Positions 1-5,762 of a DNA stretch of 12,104 nucleotides are shown piece after piece. Where the stretch lies: the NCBI GenBank assembly GCA_018335765.1, contig JAGXRU010000130.1:1-12104 (forward strand), written 5' to 3'. Position 1 is the stretch's first letter; the number at the start of each line of letters is the position of its first letter. The translations under genes and the position numbers were made by a program. The notes under the pieces were generated by a model that was given only the letters and a program-made list of their open reading frames with translations, had not been told where the DNA came from and did not search any database. The stretch is from Alkaliphilus sp. GTDB lineage: Bacteria; Bacillota; Clostridia; Peptostreptococcales; Thermotaleaceae.

Positions 1-491
1 TCTATGGGAATAATCGTAATGTCAGGATTCAAAACAACAATCCTTTTACCCGCTTCTCTAAGCTCATCTAACTCTTCCTGTGTATATTTGCCTCGGATCG
101 ATTCTTTCATCTGAGCTCTAATATTTGCCATTTGCTCTCTGTGGTTTCCTATACTTGCATCCATTTCTTTTATTTGTGCCATTGTAGATTCATAAAGCTC
201 CATATCACCGGCAATTTTTGCTTTTTCCGCCTTATCTAAAAGGGCATCCTTTAATGCTTCCCTCTCTTCTCTTCGTCCTTCGATCACGCTTTTTTCAGTT
301 TCTAAGGCATCCTTTGCCGATTTCCAATCCCTAAGCATATCTTCCTTGACTTCTTGTCGGGCTTTGATTCTCTCCTGGATTCCTTTTTCCTCTGGTCTTT
401 GTGCATTAGCTATCATGCCCAAGGAACCGCCAATGACAAAAGTAAACACCAATCCTAGACCTACCACCCTTTTAAACCCTTTACTTAACAT
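1..491 (-). CDS. Secreted coiled-coil protein, 3' partial (C-terminus off the left edge)
   Basis: Open minus-strand frame from ATG at 491 to the window edge, 163 codons with no stop. The start is supported by GGAGG eight bases upstream. The protein begins with a basic n-region (MLSKGFKRV) and a hydrophobic stretch to about residue 25. A possible signal peptidase site follows near ANAQ (residues 28-31). The remainder is highly charged and helical, rich in Glu, Lys, Arg and Gln (ERIKARQEVKED, LKDALLDKAEKAK), so an extracytoplasmic coiled coil is likely. No family is recognised; it vaguely resembles small periplasmic/Spy-like or OmpH-like helical proteins, but that is only shape. A SigI-type promoter element lies 45 bp upstream, so it may be a SigI target. 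Function unknown; existence of the gene is well supported. Confidence 0.8.
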   Translation of the reverse strand, partial: MLSKGFKRVVGLGLVFTFVIGGSLGMIANAQRPEEKGIQERIKARQEVKEDMLRDWKSAKDALETEKSVIEGRREEREALKDALLDKAEKAKIAGDMELYESTMAQIKEMDASIGNHREQMANIRAQMKESIRGKYTQEELDELREAGKRIVVLNPDITIIPI

Positions 492-535
492 ATCTTTATC
501 CTCCTTTTTTTTTGTTGTGAAAATCTATTATAGAT

Positions 536-560
536 TACGCCTGTTATTACATATTTGGGT
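536..560 (-). promoter_or_regulatory. Candidate SigI-type promoter for the secreted coiled-coil gene
   Basis: On the minus strand ACCC (560-557), 17 bases, then CGTA (539-536). The same CCC-N17-CGTA spacing occurs upstream of sigI at 4834-4810. Known SigI promoters in Bacillus and Clostridium thermocellum use a C-rich ACCCC-like -35 and a CGAA/CGTA-like -10. The -10 lies about 45 bp before the ATG. A TATAAT-like hexamer (about 527-532) just downstream has no good -35 partner. Assignment is inference from motif and context. Confidence 0.5.
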
Positions 561-575
561 ACTAGTTATAAAAGT

Positions 576-953
576 TTTTTCGTGCATCCAGAAGTTTTTT
601 AATAACTTCTGCGGACTAAATTATTCTTAATCATCCGACTCTTCTTCATCGACGTCCTCTCTTTCATCTTCTTCATCGTTTGCTTGGTCATCTTCTTGTT
701 CGCTTTTGCCTGATTCATCATTTTCTTCCTGTTGATCATTTATTTGATCCCGAATCCCAGGTCCTTCTGCATTTTCAGGATTGCCTTCATTGCTCGACTG
801 CCCTTTTTCTTCTTCTATTCTGTCTCTTATATTTTCTCTGATATTAGATCCCCTATTATTTTCCGTATCATTATTTTCATCAGTTTCAAACTCTTCTTTC
901 TCATCATCTTGTTCTTGATCCTTCAAATAAATATTTTTCAATCTCATTTCCAT
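576..953 (-). repeat. Left copy of a duplicated rsgI 3' end (coding tail plus 3' UTR hairpin)
   Basis: Closely matches 2674-3300. Both start at TTTTTCGTGCATCC and share the hairpin AGAAGTT/AACTTCT beyond the stop codon, the stop itself and the last 15 codons exactly (EEDEREDVDEEESDD). Similarity ends abruptly at CTTTCCAT/ATTTCCAT (953 here, 3300 there). The left copy is about 246 bp shorter, because it lacks most of the tandem repeat units and some linker present in the right copy. Confidence 0.9.
627..953 (-). pseudogene. Truncated rsgI remnant (C-terminal acidic tail only)
   Basis: A 108-codon frame from an incidental ATG to TAA. It matches the last part of the intact RsgI at 2725-4062 (from MERRLKNIYLKDQEQ to the C-terminal DEEESDD) but lacks the cytoplasmic RsgI_N domain, the membrane segment and the DINPS-containing domain. 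Where the intact protein has three NDEKE-type units, seven IED[R/E] units and three DQQEEN units, this copy has one or none of each. No ribosome binding site is seen at 953, and the upstream sequence changes abruptly into a different broken gene. It is therefore a gene fragment, possibly a remnant of a second rsgI or of the ancestral rsgI end. A translated product would be a cytosolic disordered acidic peptide with no anticipated anti-sigma activity. Confidence 0.8.
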
Positions 954-1140
954 AGCCCTTGTGGCAGAAGCTTCAGGTGCAATTAGCTCTAGCTCTGCAG
1001 AGGGAATCAGTTATGCTTTGAAAAGTTATTTATACTTGCCTCAGAGTTTGGAATAAGGAATAGATAGATTTTGGGATAAATATAAACAGAGGCTAAAGGA
1101 TATTAAATTAAATTTACTCATTAGATATATACTGCGATTA
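952..1140 (+). pseudogene. Fragment of a geranylgeranyl-reductase-family FAD oxidoreductase
   Basis: Reading plus-strand triplets from 952 gives IALVAEASGAISSSSAEG followed by ISYALKS. This closely resembles the conserved G-D/E-A-S/A-G...S-x-EGI-x-YA segment near the C-terminal side of the FAD domain in geranylgeranyl-reductase-like flavoproteins. An in-frame TAA at 1054-1056 interrupts it. The same frame then continues as FWDKYKQRLKDIKLN and similar helical sequence, as expected for the C-terminal region of that family. The N-terminal two thirds are absent: the fragment begins exactly where the duplicated rsgI tail ends. The identification rests on recognising the motif, without alignment. 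The right-hand limit is approximate. Confidence 0.5.
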
Positions 1141-1152
1141 AATAAAAACATA

Positions 1153-1181
1153 TTGATAAACGATAAATATTGTGTTATTCT
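1153..1181 (+). promoter_or_regulatory. Candidate sigma-A promoter of the DUF2975/HTH operon
   Basis: TTGATA (1153-1158), 17-base spacer, TATTCT (1176-1181). It lies about 130 bp upstream of the DUF2975 start, leaving a leader that contains the hairpin at 1230-1250. Confidence 0.5.
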
Positions 1182-1229
1182 ATATTCAGCAGTGAATAGA
1201 AACGCATCAAGATTAATAATCTTTATGGC

Positions 1230-1250
1230 AAAAGTCCTAAATGGACTTTT
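1230..1250 (+). promoter_or_regulatory. Leader hairpin ahead of the DUF2975 gene
   Basis: AAAAGTCC (1230-1237), five-base loop, GGACTTTT (1243-1250). This is a perfect 8-bp stem whose 3' arm ends in T4, sitting between the predicted promoter and the start codon. It could be a weak terminator/attenuator or an mRNA-stabilising structure; nothing further can be said. Confidence 0.4.
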
Positions 1251-1311
1251 ACGGGCAGACGAGCGAGTTAAGGTTGCCCCGAAACAGCATAAGAAATACA
1301 GGAGGATTTTT

Positions 1312-1788
1312 ATGAAACGATATTCAACAATTTTCTTAAAGATAGCTGTCATACTAGTTGCAATTCCAATTCTTGCTCTGTGTATATTTGGGCTGACTTG
1401 GTTAGCTGAAAATCCAGCAAATCCTGCTGATGCCCATATACTATATCCCATTATAATAGGTATATACGCATCAGCAATACCGTTCTTTGTTGCTCTGTAT
1501 CAGGCTTTAAAACTTTTAGGCTACATTGACAAGAACAAAGCTTTCTCAGAACTATCTGTAAAGGCTTTAAAGTATATAAAATACTGTGCAAATACAATCA
1601 GTGCCGTGTATGTAGCAGTGATACCTTTCGTTTATCTGGTAGCGGAAAAAGACGATGCCCCAGGTCTGATAATAATCGGAATGATCCCAATCTTTGCTTC
1701 AATGCTGATCTCATTATTCGCTGCTGTTCTACAAAGGCTTTTACAAGATGCCATTAATATAAAATCAGAAAATGATTTGACGGTCTAA
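1312..1788 (+). CDS. DUF2975 family integral membrane protein
   Basis: 158 residues from ATG 1312, chosen because AGGAGG lies just upstream; the frame is open further 5' but without a ribosome site. Four hydrophobic segments are visible, at about residues 8-28, 42-62, 88-110 and 118-142. This is the usual DUF2975 layout, with the family-like stretch IYASAIPFFVALYQALKLLGYIDKNKAFSE, in which the first cytoplasmic loop carries a K-A-FS motif. The gene is followed 21 bp later by a small Cro/C1-type regulator, a pairing that is common for DUF2975 in Firmicutes and points to one operon. The biochemical role of DUF2975 is not known. The pair lies inside a patchwork of broken genes, so it may have arrived with that segment. 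Confidence 0.85.
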   Translation: MKRYSTIFLKIAVILVAIPILALCIFGLTWLAENPANPADAHILYPIIIGIYASAIPFFVALYQALKLLGYIDKNKAFSELSVKALKYIKYCANTISAVYVAVIPFVYLVAEKDDAPGLIIIGMIPIFASMLISLFAAVLQRLLQDAINIKSENDLTV

Positions 1789-1809
1789 GGAATGCAGGAG
1801 GGGATTAAT

Positions 1810-2037
1810 GTGGCGATTATAATCAATATTGATGTAATGTTGGCAAAAAGGAAAATGAGTGTAACAGAGCTTACAGAGAAAGTTGGCATAACCATGGCAA
1901 ACCTCTCTATACTTAAGAACGGAAAGGCAAAAGCTATTAGATTTTCAACGTTAGAGGCAATATGCAAAGCATTGGACTGTCAGCCAGGGGATATTTTAGA
2001 ATACAGAAGTGATATGTATGTGTCAATTGAAAATTAG
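1810..2037 (+). CDS. Small Xre/Cro-C1-type HTH regulator partnered with DUF2975
   Basis: 75 residues from GTG 1810, chosen because GGAGGGG lies at the proper distance; the longer in-frame ATG at 1792 overlaps that ribosome site. The protein is almost entirely one helix-turn-helix domain. MAIIINIDVMLAKRKMSV opens helix 1, TELTEKVGITMANLSILKNG is the HTH, and AIRFSTLEAICKALDCQPGD is the closing helices. These features are typical of the small YozG-like regulators found with DUF2975 membrane proteins. It probably regulates its own operon and may respond to its membrane partner. That coupling is inferred from gene order only. Confidence 0.85.
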   Translation: MAIIINIDVMLAKRKMSVTELTEKVGITMANLSILKNGKAKAIRFSTLEAICKALDCQPGDILEYRSDMYVSIEN

Positions 2038-2072
2038 GAGCCTGTAAATAATTTTGTGTAAACAGTATGAAC

Positions 2073-2136
2073 AATACTCTTTCTCGACAATAATCAGGGT
2101 AAGGAAATAAAACCCAAAATTGTAAGAAGGAGTATT
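2073..2136 (+). terminator. Imperfect long inverted repeat after the HTH gene, possible terminator
   Basis: AATACTC (2073-2079) pairs with GAGTATT (2130-2136). Inside it TTCT pairs with AGAA and ACAAT with ATTGT, with a further GGGT/ACCC pairing near the centre. The 3' arm runs into TTTTC. It is positioned 36 bp after the regulator stop and would serve as an operon end. It could equally be the relic of a small mobile element end. Confidence 0.4.
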
Positions 2137-2201
2137 TTCAACTATTTCTATAGAGTAATTTTAGATTATCATAAACAGATATTAACATTACCATTTGAGT
2201 T

Positions 2202-2348
2202 TTAATTTTCCAGATATATTCTTGGATCAAATCCTGTCTATTCAATCATCTTAAGGATTTCTGGATTAATATTGGCTTGAAAATACCGTCCTTACGACGT
2301 AATCATAACAAGGGCATCTTCGAGTATTTCCAAGATGCGTTTAATGAA
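2202..2348 (-). pseudogene. Decayed unidentified coding relic
   Basis: In one minus-strand frame the sequence reads as protein-like text, FIKRILEILEDALVMITS, then a TAA (2294-2292), then GRYFQANINPEILKMIE, then a TAG (2240-2238), then TGFDPRIYLEN and a terminal TAA (2204-2202). The composition and the clean phrases between stops look like the C-terminal end of a gene that has acquired nonsense mutations. No family is recognised, and the opposite strand also has a 61-codon open stretch here, so the call is tentative. Apart from this relic and the inverted repeat at 2073, nothing else is recognisable between 2038 and 2423. Confidence 0.3.
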
Positions 2349-2423
2349 TTATACTATTTTTTAACTCCTATATCTAATGATTGAATTTTTTTCTAGTTCT
2401 ATTTGTCTTGTTTCCCTGTATCA

Positions 2424-2640
2424 TTACAATACAACATATTTATATAGATATTCATCTTGATCTTCATCATAGATAGTTATCAATAACTGCCCATTATTTT
2501 TCTCAATAATCTTTTTTGAAGCTGTATTGTCAATGTTACAAGGTAAAATTACTTCTTTTATCCCCATTTTTTTCGCTTTTTCCAAGGACAATTTTAAAAT
2601 TTGATTGCCCGATAATGGAGATGTTGGTAAAAGCAAATTC
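2424..2640 (-). pseudogene. C-terminal fragment of a GNAT family acetyltransferase
   Basis: The minus-strand frame ends with ILKLSLEKAKKMGIKEVILP, CNIDNTASKKIIEKNNGQ and a YKYVVL terminus. This is the classic last part of GNAT N-acetyltransferases: the helix after the acetyl-CoA loop, the beta strand, then the N-x-x-S/A-x-x-x-I/L-x-x-x-G helix. The N-terminal half and the R/Q-x-x-G-x-G/A acetyl-CoA loop are missing; only a degenerate PLSGNQ precedes it. The open frame extends to 2669, but those residues do not look like the family. About 70 residues remain of a usual 150-180. It adjoins the rsgI 3' duplication at 2674. Confidence 0.7.
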
Positions 2641-2724
2641 CTATCTCTTTTTAATAACAACAGAACCATAGAATTTTTCGTGCATCCAGAAGTTTTTTAA
2701 TAACTTCTTTGGACTAAATTATTC

Positions 2725-4062
2725 TTAATCATCCGACTCTTCTTCATCGACGTCCTCTCTTTCATCTTCTTCATCGCTCGCTTGGTCATCTTCTTGTTCT
2801 CTTTTGCCTGATTCATCATTTTCTTCCTGTTGATCATTTTCTTCCTGTTGATCATTTTCTTCCTGTTGATCATTTCTTCGATCCCTAATTCTACGTCCTT
2901 CTGTATTTTCGGGATTGTCTTCATTGCTCGACTGCCCTTTTTCATCTTCTATTTTATCTCTTATATTTTCTCTTGTATTTTCTTCGACTTCATCTTCTAT
3001 TTCATCTTCTATTCTATCTTCTATTCTATCTTCTATTCTATCTTCTATTCTATCTTCTATTCTATCTTCAATATTTTCTTTTATTTTATCTCTATCTTTA
3101 TTTTTTTTGTTTTCTTTTACATTATTCTTTATATTTTCTCTTATATTATTTTTGATATTAGATCGCCTATTATTTTCCGTATCATCATCTTCATCAGTTT
3201 CAAACTTTTCTTTCTCATCATTTTCTTTCTCATCATTTTCTTTCTCATCATCATCTTGTTCTTGATCCTTTAAATAAATATTTTTTAATCTCCTTTCCAT
3301 TCTATCCACTTTCAATTGTCCGATACCCTTCTTGAAAATATCCTGAACCTCCATAGCTCGAAGCTGCTCCACAGTAATTTCCTGATTTTCCACGATTGAT
3401 TTCTTAAATATCTCATACTTGCCAATGGACAAATTTTGTTTTCTCGCTTCCCGTATATCTTCTTTGTTTCCCTCTATATAAGCAATTAATATTTCGTCTA
3501 TTTCGTGTTCTTCTTCAAGTTTTGCTTCAATCCTTTGTCTTAAATTCTCTTTATCCAACACAAAATTATTTTTCATAGCTACACTAGATATCAATATAGA
3601 ATTCCTTTCAGCTGTTAGATATTGTTTTTCCTTTGCATTAAGAATTAAAACAAATACCGCATCCTCTATATCTAACCCTTTTAGCTGATCTGAAAGTATC
3701 TCGTGTGCATCCGCATTTAATGGCGTTGCTTTTATCACCTTGTGCTTATTGTCAACCTTTAGCTCAATGCTTGGATTAATGTCTACGCTTACAATGGCGG
3801 CGGTAGCAGTAAATAAATTGTTAATAGCAGAAAAGTTAGCAATAAATGAAATAGAAAGGAGCATCACCGCTAGAACTGCTGCATAACCCAGCATATTTTT
3901 ATAGCTGAAACTATTTTCTTTGTAAACATCATCATCAACAAAAATGATTTGATTGCCAACTAAAAGTCCTTCTTTTTTCTTTACCTTCAGATATTCCATA
4001 GAATTGGTTAAAACAATGGCAAAATCATTATTAACTTCTAATACTTTTCCCTTGTATATCAT
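2725..4062 (-). CDS. rsgI: RsgI-type transmembrane anti-sigma factor with repeat-rich extracellular tail
   Basis: 445 residues from ATG 4062, with GGAGGTG upstream. Residues 1-55 form the cytoplasmic RsgI N-terminal domain that binds SigI (MIYKGKVLEVNNDFAIVLTN). One membrane helix lies at about 57-79. The extracellular RsgI-like middle domain (about 85-245) contains S-V-D-I-N-P-S at 92-98; N96-P97 corresponds to the Asn-Pro bond reported to self-cleave in RsgI proteins before regulated intramembrane proteolysis. The tail (255-445) is low-complexity, highly charged and presumably disordered. It has DEKE-type repeats at 271-285, IED[R/E] x7 at 331-358 and DQQEEN x3 at 398-415, and ends in DEEESDD. 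No carbohydrate-binding module, as found in cellulosomal RsgIs, is seen. The gene overlaps sigI by 32 bp, implying translational coupling. Confidence 0.92.
   Translation of the reverse strand: MIYKGKVLEVNNDFAIVLTNSMEYLKVKKKEGLLVGNQIIFVDDDVYKENSFSYKNMLGYAAVLAVMLLSISFIANFSAINNLFTATAAIVSVDINPSIELKVDNKHKVIKATPLNADAHEILSDQLKGLDIEDAVFVLILNAKEKQYLTAERNSILISSVAMKNNFVLDKENLRQRIEAKLEEEHEIDEILIAYIEGNKEDIREARKQNLSIGKYEIFKKSIVENQEITVEQLRAMEVQDIFKKGIGQLKVDRMERRLKNIYLKDQEQDDDEKENDEKENDEKEKFETDEDDDTENNRRSNIKNNIRENIKNNVKENKKNKDRDKIKENIEDRIEDRIEDRIEDRIEDRIEDEIEDEVEENTRENIRDKIEDEKGQSSNEDNPENTEGRRIRDRRNDQQEENDQQEENDQQEENDESGKREQEDDQASDEEDEREDVDEEESDD
2818..2871 (-). repeat. Three 18-bp tandem repeats encoding DQQEEN
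   Basis: Codons 398-415 of rsgI, three nearly identical copies. The duplicated left copy of the gene end has only one unit. The unit length is a multiple of three, so copy-number change keeps the frame. Confidence 0.9.
2989..3072 (-). repeat. Seven 12-bp tandem repeats encoding IED[R/E]
   Basis: Codons 331-358 of rsgI: five IEDR units followed by two IEDE units, nearly identical at DNA level (TTCTATTCTATC on the plus strand). The corresponding part of the left copy has only a single comparable IRDRIEEE segment. Confidence 0.9.
3208..3252 (-). repeat. Three 15-bp tandem repeats encoding [D/N]DEKE
   Basis: Codons 271-285 of rsgI. The left copy carries one unit (DDEKEE). These repeats also generate long spurious plus-strand open frames across 2830-3273. 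Confidence 0.85.
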
Positions 4063-4783
4063 TTACTACACCTCCCCCCACCTTAGAAATATAATCCCTG
4101 ATTATGTCTAAATCACTATCTATTATAAGTACCGTGGCAATGATAAATTTTCTGCTTCTTTTCAAGATTTTAGGAGTAATATCCAAAGCTTTAACCAATT
4201 GAGAGCTAGGCAGATTTTTTTTTCTTAACAGTTCTTCCTTTAGTTCTGGGTTGCTCGCAATATATTTAGCTATCATCAAGCTCTTCTCCCTGGTATCAGC
4301 ATGCTTTGGTGCCTCTTTCACGAGATCAGAAAAAGTAATATCGAATATTCTTAAAGTTTTTTCCAGTTCTTTTATCTCATCCTTTAGATCTATAGCTTCG
4401 GAAAAATCATTGCTTGGATTATGAACAATTTCGGAGTCGACTTCTCTCTCTTCAAAATTATTCAGAAGAAAGGTTTCATTATACTTAATTGACTTTCTAA
4501 GAAAATCTGTAATCCTGCTCTTTATTACTAACTCGGCAAAAGCAATAAAACTGCCTTTTGTCTTTTCGTATTTTTCTATTGCTTCATTAAAAGCCATTAA
4601 ACCAATACTATATTCCTCACTATTTTCAGATTCAATATATCTATTTATCTTATTTGACACCGTCTTTATTATAAATGGAATATACTCTTGAATAAGCTTT
4701 TCTCTTTCAAGGGAATCTCCGGCCTTAGCCTTATCCAATCTTGAAACTATTGAGTCGCTTCTGAAAATTTCCAGCAGGCGCAA
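4031..4783 (-). CDS. sigI: RNA polymerase sigma factor SigI
   Basis: 250 residues, the usual SigI length (about 250), when started at TTG 4783, nine bases after AAGGAGG. The frame is open to an ATG at 4864, but that and the ATG at 4804 lack ribosome sites, and the 4804 codon contains the SD within its own reading frame. Region 2 is clear: EKLIQEYIPFIIKTVSNKIN, then EEYSIGLMAFNEAIEKYEKT and GSFIAFAELVIKSRITDFLR, the SigI hallmark. The C-terminal SigI domain follows (FSDLVKEAPKHADTREKS, LPSSQLVKALDITPKILKRS). SigI factors direct heat/envelope-stress or polysaccharide-sensing genes and are held by RsgI, encoded immediately downstream with overlap. A predicted SigI promoter just upstream suggests autoregulation. 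Confidence 0.93.
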   Translation of the reverse strand: MRLLEIFRSDSIVSRLDKAKAGDSLEREKLIQEYIPFIIKTVSNKINRYIESENSEEYSIGLMAFNEAIEKYEKTKGSFIAFAELVIKSRITDFLRKSIKYNETFLLNNFEEREVDSEIVHNPSNDFSEAIDLKDEIKELEKTLRIFDITFSDLVKEAPKHADTREKSLMIAKYIASNPELKEELLRKKNLPSSQLVKALDITPKILKRSRKFIIATVLIIDSDLDIIRDYISKVGGGVVNDIQGKSIRS

Positions 4784-4809
4784 GCATATACACCTCCTTA
4801 TCATATATA

Positions 4810-4834
4810 TACGTAAACCAAAATATTTTAGGGC
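4810..4834 (-). promoter_or_regulatory. Candidate autoregulatory SigI-type promoter of sigI-rsgI
   Basis: On the minus strand GCCC (4834-4831), 17 bases, CGTA (4813-4810), the same geometry as the element at 560-536. The predicted transcript would start around 4803, leaving a short leader with the AAGGAGG site before the TTG start. This also argues against upstream ATG starts. Inference from motif similarity. Confidence 0.5.
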
Positions 4835-4933
4835 ACCTTGTTTAAAATACTTCTGCCTCAACATACAACTTTTAAAAATTTACCCACATACCATAGTATC
4901 ACAAAGGGTTTGCAGTGGCGTCCACCCCTACAG

Positions 4934-4957
4934 AAAAGACCCTTTGCATGGGTCCTT
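4934..4957 (-). terminator. Rho-independent terminator of the DUF554 gene
   Basis: On the minus strand, right after the DUF554 stop: AAGGACCC, loop ATGCAA, then GGGTCTTTT. The stem GACCC/GGGTC is extended by a G-T and two A-T pairs, ending in T4. Confidence 0.65.
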
Positions 4958-4960
4958 GAT

Positions 4961-5656
4961 CTAAACTATTTTGAAATACAACAATTTAAGAACATAATAT
5001 ATAAGTGGAATAAAAATTGCGGGCAACATATTTCCCACTTTAATCCTTTTATAGTCTAAAATATTAAGTCCAATACCCAGAATCAAGAGCCCTCCTATTG
5101 CTGACATTTCCCTTACCACCTCGGGAGTCAGCAAATCCTTTATGTATGATGCGGTAAATGCTATAAAGCCTTGGTAAATAAATACTGCTCCGGCTGAAAA
5201 AATTACTCCAATTCCTAAGGTAGATGTAAATATGATGGAGGATATGCCATCAATGACAGCTTTAGCGTAAAGAGTCTGATGATTACCTGATAGACCTCCC
5301 TCCAAGGCCCCTACAATAGCCATTGAACCCACACAAAAGAGCAGACTTGTAGCCACAAATCCCTTGGCAATTCCACCTTCTTTTTTCCCTACCTTCTTCT
5401 CAATCCATTCGCCAAGATTCTCCAGATTATCTTCAATTTTTAGAAATTCTCCAGTGATACTGCCTATAGCTAGACTTATTATTACCAGCATCACATCCTC
5501 GGTTTTAAATGCACCCTTAAGACCTATGAGTACCACTGCCAGTGCTATGGATTTCATAACGGTTTCATTATACTTTTCAGGAATACCGCCTCTGAACATT
5601 AGACCTATTAAGCTTCCCACTACAATTGCCAACGAATTTACGATTGTTCCCAACAC
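4961..5656 (-). CDS. DUF554 family membrane protein
   Basis: 231 residues from GTG 5656, chosen because family members start at MLGTIVN and GGGAGG lies nine bases upstream; an in-frame ATG at 5677 precedes that ribosome site. DUF554 (YdfK/YqgA-like) proteins are polytopic transporter-like membrane proteins of unknown substrate. Visible segments include TIVNSLAIVVGSLIGLMFRG, SIALAVVLIGLKGAF, MLVIISLAIGSITGEFL, ATSLLFCVGSMAIVGALEGG, SSIIFTSTLGIGVIFSAGAV, IGGLLILGIGLNIL and MLPAIFIPLIYYVLKLL. The conserved CVGSMAIVGALEGG and GG-LLILGIGLN-L motifs are present. It is transcribed alone, ending at the terminator at 4934-4957. A TTTACA-N18-TATTTT promoter can be read upstream but is weak. Confidence 0.88.
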   Translation of the reverse strand: MLGTIVNSLAIVVGSLIGLMFRGGIPEKYNETVMKSIALAVVLIGLKGAFKTEDVMLVIISLAIGSITGEFLKIEDNLENLGEWIEKKVGKKEGGIAKGFVATSLLFCVGSMAIVGALEGGLSGNHQTLYAKAVIDGISSIIFTSTLGIGVIFSAGAVFIYQGFIAFTASYIKDLLTPEVVREMSAIGGLLILGIGLNILDYKRIKVGNMLPAIFIPLIYYVLKLLYFKIV

Positions 5657-5762
5657 TCCATGATTCCTCCCATTCATTAAAGATGCAATAAAATAGATAT
5701 ATTCTTGAAAATATGTAAAACTCCTGCTACAAAGAAAACTCAGACTCCCTAAATATATTGCT

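Larger units (their letters stand above)
2674..3300 (-). repeat. Right copy of the duplicated rsgI 3' end
   Basis: This is the counterpart of 576-953 and forms the C-terminal coding part and 3' flank of the intact rsgI. It contains the tandem repeat arrays that the left copy lacks. The two copies are in direct orientation and bracket about 1.7 kb of unrelated sequence. Confidence 0.9.

Noticed and set aside
346..630. 94-codon plus-strand frame
   Set aside because: It lies antisense to the secreted protein's signal peptide and runs across the promoter and the rsgI 3' hairpin; no ribosome site or family resemblance.
1041..1451. 136-codon minus-strand frame
   Set aside because: Antisense to the DUF2975 gene and flavoprotein relic; no start signal.
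2050..2140. IS256-like terminal inverted repeat (TTTTGTGTAAACAG)
   Set aside because: Only a vague resemblance; no transposase fragment could be recognised nearby, so it is recorded only as an inverted repeat.
2989..3072. Short regular repeats as a possible CRISPR array
   Set aside because: Units are 12 bp without spacers and encode in-frame IED[R/E] peptide repeats in rsgI.
2830..3273. Long plus-strand open frames rich in Ile/Phe/Ser/Leu
   Set aside because: They are the antisense of the rsgI tandem repeats; no ribosome sites, and composition is dictated by the repeats.
4784..4864. 27-codon N-terminal extension of sigI
   Set aside because: The extension contains the predicted SigI promoter and the AAGGAGG site; TTG 4783 gives the normal family length.
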